A DNA stretch of 21,228 bases from Fonticula-like sp. SCN 57-25 (lineage: Eukaryota; Nucleariida; Rotosphaerida), in assembly GCA_001724245.1 (NCBI GenBank), contig MEDX01000084.1:1-21228 (forward strand), given 5' to 3'. Below the pieces are notes generated by a model. That model was not told the origin of the DNA and ran no database searches. It saw only the letters and a list, made by a program, of their open reading frames with translations. A program made the translations under genes and the position numbers. The stretch's first letter is position 1, and every line of letters starts with the position of its first letter. Shown here piece by piece: positions 12,019 to 21,228 of the stretch.

Positions 12019-14157
12019 TTACACGTGGGTGATGCCCCAGACCTTGACGGCGGCGTCCTGGCCGATCGAGACGATCTTGTCCTCGCCGACAAAGGCGACG
12101 CCGTTGACCTGCCCGACGTGCGCGTTCTTGATCTGGATGTGCTTGCTGGGCGTGGCGAGCGACCACACAAAGATGTGCGTGTCGAGCGAGCCGGTGGCGA
12201 CGCGCTGCGACGACGGCGACCACGAGATCGACGTGATGCGGCTCTGGTGGTACACCCAGTCAATGCCGCGGTTCTGTAAAAGAGCGAAAAAAGTGGTCAG
12301 CGAGGCGAGTCAAAAGTGCAGGCGGTCCGCACGGTGTAGTCGGCGGTGCTGTGCAGGACAAGCTGGCGCGACGTGTCGGCGGCGGCGAGGTAGGCGCCGT
12401 CGGGCGAGTACGCGAGCGCCGAGATCTGGTTGCGGTTGGTGCCGGTGAGCTCCTTGAAGGCGACGAGGTCGCTGCCCGCGAACGTGTAGAGGTGGATGGC
12501 GTCGGTGGCGCCGACGGCGACCTGCGAGCCGTCAACGCTCAGCGCGACGGACACGGGCTGGTACTTGACGGCCAGCGACGAGACCTTGGCGCCGTCGCGG
12601 AGGACGACGAGCTGGTCGTTGAGGGCAACGACGCTCAGGCCGCCGCGGGCAGCCGAAGCGAAAGCCTTGGGCTGCGACTCGGCCTTGAACACATTGTCGC
12701 CGATCACGTGCGACGCGAGCGACGTGGTGCGGACGGTGTCGTCGAGGCCGCACGACATGAGCGACTGGCCCGAAACGGCGAGGGTCGAAACCTGGTTCGT
12801 GTGCTGAGGACTGCAACGAAAGGACAGTCAGAACAATGTACACAATTGGCCAACGAGTATTAAAAAACAAAGCACATTCCAAAAAAAAAGAAGACACAAA
12901 AATATTGACCCTTAACGTACCCAGTGACGTTGGCAGCGGTGCCGGCGTCAACGTCCCAGTACGAGATGCGGCCCGAGTTGTCGGCGGTGAAGATCTCCTT
13001 GCCCTGGACAGCGAGCGCCATGATCGGCTTGCTGTGGCCGGTGATGACCTTGCTCGGCTTCTCGGGGCTGTTGACGTCGAGGTAGTTGAGGTCGCCCGAC
13101 AGCGACAGGCTGAGGAGGTAGCTGCCGGCCCAGAGGCAGCTCACCTGCTGGTCCTCGACGGTGTTGCCAAACTTGAACGTACTGCAAGAGCGTGGGTGAG
13201 CGACAATACGAAAAAAAAAAGATTGCGCACGTGGCAAGCGAGCGGGACTCGATGTTCCAGAGCTTGACGGTCTTGTCAGCCGAGGCAGTGAGGAGCTGCT
13301 TGCTGTCGGGGGACCACGAGCAGGAGAAGATGGAGCCGGTGTGGGCGCCCTCGCCGCCGAGCTCGGCGACGCGCTCGCCGGTCTTGCCGTCAAAGAGGAA
13401 GATCTTCATGTCCGAGCCGACGGTGGCAAAGTGCTCGCCGTTGGGGCTGAAGCGCACGCAGTTGACGAAGCGGGTGTGCTCCTTGTTGGACTGCTTGTAC
13501 TTGAACGGCGGGCCCTCAAAGTAGCCGACGGTCAGGTCGTCCGACACGGTGACGGCGCGGAAGGGGCGCGTCGGCTTGATGTCGGCAGAGTTGATGGTCT
13601 TGCTGTGGCCAGTGATCTCGCCGACAGACGAGCCAGAGTCGTAGCTGAAGGCGTGGCCAAAGCGCTCCTGGCCGTTACCGACGGCGATCACGCGCTTGCT
13701 CTCAGAGTCCCACGCAATGTCGCGGATCTCACCGGCAATAACCTTGATCTCGTACTTGAGGATGTGCTCGGCCTGGGTGGTATCCCAGATGCGGACGTTG
13801 CCGTTCACATCGCCGGACGCGATGTAAAAGCCCGACGGCGAGTACTTGGCCACGGTGACGTTGGCGGTGTGCTCGGTGTACTGGTCCGCAATGTGCGGGT
13901 TCTGCAGCGTACTGTAAGAAAAAAATAAAGCGAAATGCGGCACGCACGGCGAGGTCGCGGATAAAGACCGAGCGGCCGTTGGCGTAGACGACCTTGGTGC
14001 CCTTGGGATCGGTACCGAGGTGCACGACCTGGCCGCGCGTGGTGTGCGGCAGAGCGGCAAACACTTGCTCTATTCGAAGCAAACACGTCTGTCAGCAAGC
14101 TCGACCCAGGAAGAGGCCCCACCGCCTCGGGAAACACGTACCACGCTTGTACGACAT
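12019..14157 (-). CDS. aip1: Actin-interacting protein 1 (Aip1/WDR1), WD40 protein
   Basis: WD40 protein that works with cofilin to disassemble actin filaments. Exons on the minus strand are 14157-14142, 14069-13948, 13901-13231, 13181-12921, 12810-12333 and 12273-12019, giving 600 residues, the usual size for the double-propeller Aip1 family. The first exon encodes only five full codons (MSYKR) plus one base. Family hallmarks are LPHTTRGQ near the N-terminus, [103 protein letters not shown] and a final WD repeat ending VKVWGITHV. Acceptor 13902 was chosen over one 12 nt upstream because only it keeps the frame. The 110-bp intron 12811-12920 is long for this locus. It shares a divergent promoter with the RhoGAP gene. 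Confidence 0.96.
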
Positions 14158-14586
14158 GCTGTAGCTTCAGGAGGAGATCTCTCACGCGAAACGCCGAGCA
14201 ACAATGTTCCTCACCTCTTTCTTCCCCTTTTGAAAAACACTCGAAATGTGCAGCCCTTGACTCCCGGGCGGAATCCGGGGCCAACTCGCTCCAAACTGAT
14301 TGGATGCACATTGGGTGCACATTGCTCCATCAGCCAATCGGAGTCGCGCTGGACGTTCGAACATGGGCGGAGGTAAAAGTGGTAAGTTGTTCGGAATGCA
14401 ATCGTGTTGAGATCATGTTGTGCCTTTGTTGCACTCATATTGGCGCATGGTTGGTGTTCCAATTTAGGAGATTTGTTGGGGTCCCGACTCTTGCAAAGGA
14501 ACTGACGGCCGTCCCCCGCCACTCAGCTGCTCTCCGTCACCCTCTCCCACCCACAACAAAAAAGTTGCAGCTCAGGAGGGTCGGCA
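14158..14586. promoter_or_regulatory. Bidirectional promoter Aip1 (-) / WW-MyTH4-RhoGAP (+)
   Basis: These 429 bp separate two divergent start codons. Two CCAAT boxes in opposite orientation (ATTGG at 14299-14303, CCAAT at 14334-14338) have NF-Y-like flanks (CATCCAATCAG and CAGCCAATCGG). Between them TGCACATTG is repeated at 14305-14313 and 14316-14324, 11 nt apart. No TATA box is clear. The arrangement suggests one NF-Y-bound nucleosome-free region serving both actin-related genes (inference). Confidence 0.55.
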
Positions 14587-16362
14587 ATGGCTTTCACCGA
14601 AGCGGAATCAGCGGTGGCGCCGCCGCCGCCCGAAGGCAGGGTGCGGAAGACTCGCCCTGTGGTCGCGTGCCCCTTTTTCTAACCCGTGGTGGTCCGAACG
14701 TAATACAGATGGGAAAGGCGTTTGGCAGCGAGCTCTTTGAGGTGCAAGGCGCGCCGCTGCTGCCGGACTGGACGCAGGTCATGGAGACCAAGTCGGGTCG
14801 CAATTATTATGTGAACACGCGAACGGGCGAGACGACGTGGGCGCGCGCGGTGGCCGCGGGGTTGGACAGCAACGTGACCCCGCGCACAGCCACCCTCGGC
14901 CGCCCGACCGCCCACAAGCAGGATGCCACAACAATGCCGTCGCAGTCGTTCGGGTCGAACGGAGCGGCGTCGATCAAGAGCATTCAGACCGTGTCGCTCG
15001 ACTCGAGCCAGTCGAGTTTTTCCACGCTGCCCACGCCCATCGAGGACGACTTTGGCAATGAGCGGTGCGAATCGCGCGTCTGCCGCAATTTCTCCTGCTG
15101 ACATTTTTCTCGTTTTTAGCAAGCGCACCCCTTCCGACTCGAGCAGTACCTCGTCGTTTGCGTTGGAAAAGTATGCGAGCCGCCGATTCAACACACACAC
15201 GCGCGGCATCTTCCGCCGCAAGATTCCCCTCATGACGATGACGACGTGGACCAAGGATGCGATCACGCAGCCGATGCTCGATGGCCTCGACAAGGAGGAT
15301 ACCAAAGAGGCAATTGCGGCGTGGAAGGTGATGCAGCGCGCCATGGGCGACCGCACCGGCACTGTTCGCGGCATCAAGACGAACGCTGCCTCGTTCCAGC
15401 CCCTGATCGACATTGGCCTGAGCCGCCCCGCTCTGCGCGACGAGCTCTACGTGCAGCTGTGCCGCCAGCTCCGCATGAACCCGACGCTCGACAGCCAACT
15501 TGTCGGCTGGGAGCTGATGGCGGTGTATACCACGTACTTTGCGCCGAGCAACGACTTTGAGACGTACCTGATCTCGGTCGTGACCACTGCTTTTGAGGAG
15601 ACGACCGAGAACCGCATCCGGGCGTACGCCGATGCTGCGCGCAAGCGCCTCAAGCGCATCTCGCGCTCTGGCCCGCTGCGCCGCCTCCCGACGCTCGGCG
15701 AGATCGAGCGCGCGGCCGAGTCGCCGCTGTCGCCGTCAGTCTTTGGCGAGGCCCTCGAGGACATTATGGCGCTCGAGCGCCACCCACCGCACTGCAGCAC
15801 CGACACGGTCCCAATAGCGCTGCGCTTCCTGGCCGAGTCGGTCACCAAGATGAATGGCCACCGCGCCGAGGGCATCTTCAAGCGCCCCGGCGACGCCGAG
15901 ATGGTCGCCGAGCTGCGCCTCCGCGTCGACAAGAAGAAGCTCAACATGGAGGGCATCAATGACCCGCACGTGCCCGCGTCGCTGCTGCTCACCTGGCTGC
16001 GCGAGCTGTCGGAGCCGCTCATCCCGACCGAGCTCTCGGCCGACGCCGCGACCAACGGCGAGGACGCCCCCAAGTGTGTCGCCCTTGTGGCCCGCCTCTC
16101 CGAGGTGCACCGCAACGTCCTTTATTTCCTTGTGCGGTTCCTCCAGAGCATGGGCGACCCGGCCAATGTGGCGCACACCAAGATGAACGCCAGCAGCCTC
16201 GCTGCCGTCTTTACGCCGTCCTTTTTCAGCGCCACGGCCGCCGGCGTGCGCACCACGGCAGAGATTATGCGGTTGAGGCAGGCTTTCGTCCGTAATCTCA
16301 TTCTTTTCCTCAACGTCGAGGCGGGCCACGAGGGCGAGCTGCTGAGCAGCCCCCTCCTGTGA
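14587..16362 (+). CDS. WW-MyTH4-RhoGAP protein (ARHGAP39/Vilse-like)
   Basis: Predicted Rho-family GTPase regulator linked to the cytoskeleton. Exons are 14587-14640, 14709-15064 and 15120-16362, giving 550 residues. A WW domain lies at about 35-65 (LLPDWTQV, YYVNTRTGETTW). A MyTH4 domain lies at about 145-315 (WTKDAITQPML, ELYVQLCRQLRMNP, GWELMAVYTTYF). A RhoGAP domain lies at about 346-545 (HRAEGIFKRPGD, LTWLRELSEPLIP, KMNASSLAAVFTPSFF). The order WW-MyTH4-RhoGAP is that of ARHGAP39/CrossGAP, which has two WW domains; here I see one. The arginine-finger position appears to be Lys391, the following conserved Lys is Leu427, and the Asn of the NLA motif is Ser496, so GAP activity may be weak or absent. 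The 18-codon first exon is inferred from good splice motifs; translation could instead begin at 14709. Confidence 0.9.
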
Positions 16363-16702
16363 GCCCACGCGGGTTGATCTCGCGGTTTTCCTCGCACGTT
16401 TTTTCCGTTAGTCGGTCGGCTCTCTTAGGCCGGCCCCGTTGCTGAGTTGCCTTTTGGATTTGAGTGTACTAGTATATATTGTCGTTTGTATATTTTCTTT
16501 GCCTTTTTGCTATCGTTTTTCTGCTCAATTTTCTCTCACGCATTGTTTGCAGCACCTGCAAATTGCTATATGGTATATATCTTCTGCAGAAGTTTTTCTC
16601 GTAACAATGCCCAATACAGTATTATGCCAGTGCTTATCCCTGTCCCGCGCGCCTCACAGACCGGCACCCCAGTGCTTTTTCCTTCTGCCGTCCATATGAA
16701 AA

Positions 16703-16720
16703 GTGCATAAAAACGTGCAT
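16703..16720 (+). repeat. Paired GTGCAT element, copy 2
   Basis: GTGCAT at 16703-16708 and 16715-16720, separated by AAAAAC. It matches the 18-mer at 7269-7286 at 16 of 18 positions with the same 12-nt period. It lies 341 nt after the RhoGAP stop and upstream of the MAPK CCAAT array. Confidence 0.5.
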
Positions 16721-16752
16721 GAACCACATGGAATGCTTGATCTCGTGGCACG

Positions 16753-16818
16753 ATTGGTCGACCACTATATCGATTGACCTCTGATTGGTCCGTCGGAGGT
16801 TAAGCCCGGATTGATTGG
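16753..16818 (-). promoter_or_regulatory. Three phased CCAAT boxes upstream of the MAPK gene
   Basis: ATTGG (CCAAT on the minus strand) begins at 16753, 16784 and 16814, spaced 31 and 30 bp, about three helical turns each. Reverse-strand flanks are CGACCAATCG, GGACCAATCAG and GTCCAATCAA, close to the NF-Y consensus. Multiple CCAAT boxes about 31-33 bp apart are known from NF-Y-controlled cell-cycle promoters. Confidence 0.6.
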
Positions 16819-16828
16819 ACGGCTCCTG

Positions 16829-16836
16829 TGACGTCA
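16829..16836. promoter_or_regulatory. CRE palindrome TGACGTCA
   Basis: A perfect 8-bp cAMP-response element, the site for ATF/CREB-type bZIP factors, sits 11 bp after the last CCAAT box of the array and 235 bp upstream of the MAPK start codon. Confidence 0.6.
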
Positions 16837-17070
16837 CCACGGTCGTCTTTTTCATTGTTTGTGTGCGAGAGCCCTTCGAGGTCAATTGGCAAGCGGTGCG
16901 GAAAGGGGCAGCGGGCGGTTGACCAGAGAGCTGACGGTCGCTTTAGAGTTCTTGACGGAGCCGCTGCTTGACATTGGACGTGTTTGAAGCATCACACGCC
17001 GTCCGCTTTCCTTTTGTTCACGTTTCGATTGCCGTTTGTTTTTCTTGGTTGCTCAATCGCGTCATCCGCC

Positions 17071-18566
<1,496 letters not shown>

Positions 18567-18706
18567 GAGATCGGGGAGGAATGTGCAAATTTGTCTTGTT
18601 TTTGTCTTGGAACGCAGTAAATATAACGCATGCAGTTTATATTAAAAGTGAGTATGTGAAACGAAAAATACTGAGACAGTATTGCGAAATGCAGCCAAAG
18701 TGAACC

Positions 18707-18711
18707 ATTGG
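18707..18711 (-). promoter_or_regulatory. CCAAT box upstream of the fucokinase-like gene
   Basis: ATTGG on the + strand, reverse GCCAATGG, lies about 96 bp upstream of the start codon at 18807, a typical distance for an NF-Y/HAP site. Confidence 0.45.
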
Positions 18712-18714
18712 CTG

Positions 18715-18757
18715 GTTCGCTTGCAGTTCGATCCCGAGTTCGCTGTGAGTTCGCTTG
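18715..18757 (+). repeat. Four GTTCG(C) repeats spaced about one helical turn
   Basis: GTTCG begins at 18715, 18726, 18738 and 18749, spacings of 11, 12 and 11 bp; three copies read GTTCGCT. The array lies just after the CCAAT box and 50-90 bp upstream of the fucokinase-like start codon. It may present repeated sites on one DNA face (inference). Confidence 0.45.
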
Positions 18758-18806
18758 GAATATTGCGCAGTCATCAAAACAACCGGCGCGTCACAGCGCA
18801 TCAGCC

Positions 18807-20537
18807 ATGGCCGACGGCGTGCTGCGGGATCTGGACGAGTTGCTTCATGACGGAATAGACGAAGCAACTGCGCTGAGCACGGCTGATATGCTCTGCGACG
18901 CGATTGAGCAGCTTGACTTGCCGCTGACGACGCGACTCGTGCGAGCCTAATGATCTACCTTTGTTCGCTGACTGTCCGCGCAGGCGCTTGTGGGCGAGAC
19001 CCTCGCTCGTCTGTCGAGGGATCCCGACGCCAGCGGCGAAGACACCTTTGACGAGATACGCGAACAATTCGAGCCGGCGCTCGAGTCCCTTGTTCGAGGC
19101 GACGGCGGCGCTGCCCTCTCTGCCTCACGACGGCGGCATCTCCTCGAGTTTGGTGCGGCAGGGGCAAGCGTCGTTCAGTACGCATACGAAGAGGGCTGCC
19201 GCATGCTTGTGCGCAGCAGCGTCGCAGCGTGCCGTCCCGAACTTGTCTCCCTGAGCACCCCCAACGTGCCCGACGGGATATCGTCGGTGGTCGTCGAGGC
19301 GCCCGCGCGCATGGACCTCGCTGGCGGGTGGTCTGACACGCCGCCGATCTCGTGCGCCGCACCGTTTTGCTTTGCGCCTTCTGACCGTTGTTGATGCAGA
19401 TACGAGGCCGGCGGTGCCGTTCTGAATGTTGGCTTGACGGTCGACGGTTTGCTTCCGTTTGGCGCATGCGCCCGCGTGATGCCGGGCCGCTACGTTGTGC
19501 GCATTGAGCAGCACGACCTGTCGCGTCCCGTGCGCAAGGTGATGCTGCTGACGCTGGACGATCTTGAGAGCGTACAAGACTACCGCGACCCGTCCTCCTT
19601 TGGCTCGCTATGCCTGTCGGTGCTCGTGAGCCTCGGCTTCATCGACCCTTCCATGTCTGCCGCACCGCTCGCCGACCAGCTGCTCGGCTTGGCGGGCGGC
19701 GGCCTGCACCTCTCGACATGGTCGCGCCTGCCGCCCGGGTCGGGCCTCGGCGGCAGCAGCATCCTTGCGTCGGCGCTCGTTGCAGCGGTGTGCGAGGCGA
19801 CGGGGCGGCGCGTGGAGGGCGGCGAGTCGGGTCTCGTCGCCGCCGTGCTCCACGTCGAGCAGCTCATGACGACCGGCGGTGGCTGGCAGGACCAGGTCGG
19901 CTGCATCTACCCGGGCATCAAGATGGCCACGTCGCCGCCGAGCCTACCGCTGCGCGTCGACGTGCGGCCGCTTGACGCCCTGCCGAGCGGGTTTATCGAC
20001 CGCCTCGAACGCCAAATGGTCCTCGTCTACACGGGCACGACGCGGCTCGCCCGAAACCTGCTCCGCAGTGTGCTCCAAAAGTGGTTCCTGCAGACGGCCG
20101 ACATGATCGAGCTCGTCGAGGCGCTCAAGCAAGGCGCGGCAGATGCAGAGCGCGCATGCACAGCAGGGGATGTGCGCGCGCTCGGCATGGCGCTCGACGC
20201 CTACTGGGCGCACAAGAAGATGCTCGGTGGGCCATCCACTGAGCCTTACCACGTGACGAGGCTCATGGGCGCGTTTCGACCGCACGTCTGGGGTGCGTCA
20301 ACCAATTTGGTATTGACTTGCTGACGCGCATGTGCAGGCCAGGCGATGGGGGGAGCCGGTGGCGGTGGGTTCATGATGGCCATTACGAGGGAGCCCGATA
20401 TGAGGCAGATATTGGAGGGCGCGGCGGAGCAGACGCTGAGCGCCGACGAGTTTGCCGCCGTTCGGTTCTGCGAGGCGCGCATTGCAAATGTCGGTCTCTG
20501 CATGCGGCGCGTCCCGGGCATATTCGCCGTTGTTTAA
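18807..20537 (+). CDS. L-fucokinase-like GHMP kinase
   Basis: Predicted sugar kinase, most like the C-terminal kinase half of L-fucokinase, which phosphorylates L-fucose at C1 in the GDP-fucose salvage pathway. Exons are 18807-18938, 18984-19351, 19400-20292 and 20338-20537, giving 530 residues. After about 150 mostly helical residues come the substrate segment PARMDLAGGWSDTPPI (151-166), the GHMP ATP loop LPPGSGLGGSS (277-287), TTGGGWQDQVG (from 324), YTGTTRLARNLL, and the GHMP C-terminal loop MGGAGGGGF (468-476). Eukaryotic fucokinases are about 1000 residues with an extra N-terminal domain; the MAPK gene ends only 240 bp upstream, so that domain is absent here. A heptose- or other sugar-1-kinase of the same family is the alternative. 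A CCAAT box and a phased GTTCG array precede it. Confidence 0.85.
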
Positions 20538-20653
20538 TGTCGTAATTTCTGTACAATAATGTCTTTTCTCTGTATCGTGTTTGATGTATATGTTTTGATT
20601 ATGCCATTTTGTGTTCATCTAGGTGTGTATTGTATTGAATGTAGATAGGTAGT

Positions 20654-21228
20654 TTACATGTTGTTAAAGACGATCATTTTGGGCTCTGTCATCTCGTGCA
20701 TCGAGTACGGAATGCCGCCCATCCCGAGCCCGCTCTGCCCGCGCCCGCCGAAAGGCATCCAGTCGACGCGGAAGGCCGTGTGGTCGTTGACCATGACGGC
20801 CGTCGCGTTGAGGCGCTTGGCGGCCTCCCACACGGACGGCATGTGGTTCGAAAAGACAGACGCCTGGAAGCCCCACGGCACCGCGTTCGCCCGCTGGATC
20901 GCCTCCTGCAGCGTGTCGTAGCCGTACACGGCGACGACCGGACCAAAGATTTCGCTCTGCGACAGGCGGCAGTTGGTCGGCGGGTTCACGACTACGGTCG
21001 GGGGGTACAGCGACGGGGACGATAGGCGCTTGCCGCCACAGGCAAGCCGGCCGCCCTTTTGCACGGCTTCGGTCACCCACTCGTGCACGCGGTCGACCTC
21101 GCGGTGCGCAATCAGAGGGCCAATCTGCGCGAGGAAAGCGGCTCAGCACGGCAGAAAGTATAAAATGGGTATCGTACCTTGGTCTTGATGTCGAGCGGGT
21201 CGCCGACGGGCATAAACTCGGCGGCCGA
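20654..21228 (-). CDS. Aldehyde dehydrogenase, C-terminal part (cut by window end)
   Basis: NAD(P)-dependent oxidation of an aldehyde to an acid. Only the C-terminal 173 residues are visible. Exons on the minus strand are 21228-21178 (continuing beyond the window) and 21124-20654, with a 53-bp intron whose donor is GTACGA. Family signatures are MPVGDPLDIKTKIGPLI, the conserved Glu-Ile-Phe-Gly-Pro in SEIFGPVVAVYGYD, EAIQRANAVPWGFQASVFSN, and VNDHTAFRVDWMPFGGRGQSG near the C-terminus. The catalytic cysteine and the nucleotide-binding domain lie beyond the window, so substrate class cannot be assigned. It is convergent with the fucokinase-like gene; the stop codons are only 116 bp apart. Confidence 0.93.

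Larger units (their letters stand above)
16363..17070. promoter_or_regulatory. Intergenic region: RhoGAP 3' end and MAPK promoter
   Basis: About 16363-16680 is T-rich and probably the RhoGAP 3' UTR and terminator. The paired GTGCAT element follows at 16703-16720. Then comes a promoter-like block with three same-orientation CCAAT boxes (16753-16818), a CRE palindrome (16829-16836), and two further ATTGG motifs at 16885 and 16973. The stretch from about 16984 to the MAPK ATG is T-rich leader and is open in frame with the MAPK, but it is not coding-like. Confidence 0.6.

Noticed and set aside
11387-12279. Several + strand open frames between forkhead and Aip1
   Set aside because: They overlap each other and the Aip1 coding strand, have no recognisable motif, and fit a 3' UTR.
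14304-14708. Upstream start of the RhoGAP gene at 14304
   Set aside because: The extension runs through the CCAAT promoter region and a likely intron; exon 14587-14640 spliced to 14709 gives a better model.
16439-16710. Hydrophobic short open frames after the RhoGAP gene
   Set aside because: Hydrophobicity follows from T-rich UTR sequence; two overlapping frames look equally hydrophobic.
18715-18745. tRNA B-box-like GTTCGATCC
   Set aside because: The flanking bases do not form a T-arm stem, and no A box or acceptor stem lies at the right distance; it is part of the GTTCG array.

Overview
This is a GC-rich, gene-dense nuclear eukaryotic segment with eight protein-coding genes, seven complete and one cut by the window's right end. 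Coding exons are GC-rich with strong G/C third positions, although Phe is often TTT. Introns and intergenic DNA are T/A-richer. I reconstructed 38 introns; almost all are 44-75 bp. Their 5' splice sites are nearly always GTRCG, and most carry CTNAC shortly before the acceptor. The organism is most likely a fungus: the MAP kinase resembles the fungal cell-wall-integrity (Slt2/Mpk1) type along its whole length, and Atg14, Hap3/NF-YB, forkhead and Aip1 genes and basidiomycete-like short CTNAC introns fit that. The lineage is not resolved. A MyTH4-RhoGAP and an L-fucokinase-type GHMP kinase would also suit an early-diverging fungus or another unicellular opisthokont.

Layout, left to right. 249-5771 (+): a 21-exon gene for a 1502-residue protein with RGS, SH3-like, long helical, RasGEFN and CDC25/RasGEF parts. 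5982-7211 (+): an Atg14/Barkor-like subunit of the autophagy PI3-kinase complex. 7640-8118 (-): the NF-YB/Hap3 histone-fold subunit of the CCAAT-binding factor. 9270-11315 (+): an intronless forkhead transcription factor with a polyglutamine tract. 12019-14157 (-): the 600-residue WD40 actin-interacting protein Aip1. 14587-16362 (+): a WW-MyTH4-RhoGAP protein divergent from Aip1. 17071-18566 (+): the Slt2-type MAP kinase with a TEY activation loop. 18807-20537 (+): an L-fucokinase-like GHMP kinase. 20654-21228 (-): the C-terminal part of an aldehyde dehydrogenase.

Several genes share a signalling and actin theme: a G-protein/Ras regulator, a MAP kinase, a Rho-GAP-like protein and Aip1, the last two sharing one 429-bp divergent promoter. 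CCAAT boxes, the target of the NF-Y/HAP complex whose B subunit is encoded here, occur upstream of Aip1/RhoGAP, the MAPK and the fucokinase-like gene.

The points most worth a second look are the RGS-SH3-RasGEF fusion, the uniform GTRCG donor sites, and the RhoGAP domain, where three normally conserved functional positions appear substituted. Also notable are the helically phased CCAAT array plus CRE before the MAPK gene and the fucokinase lacking its usual N-terminal half. Gene models come from reading frames, splice motifs and remembered family features; no search was run.
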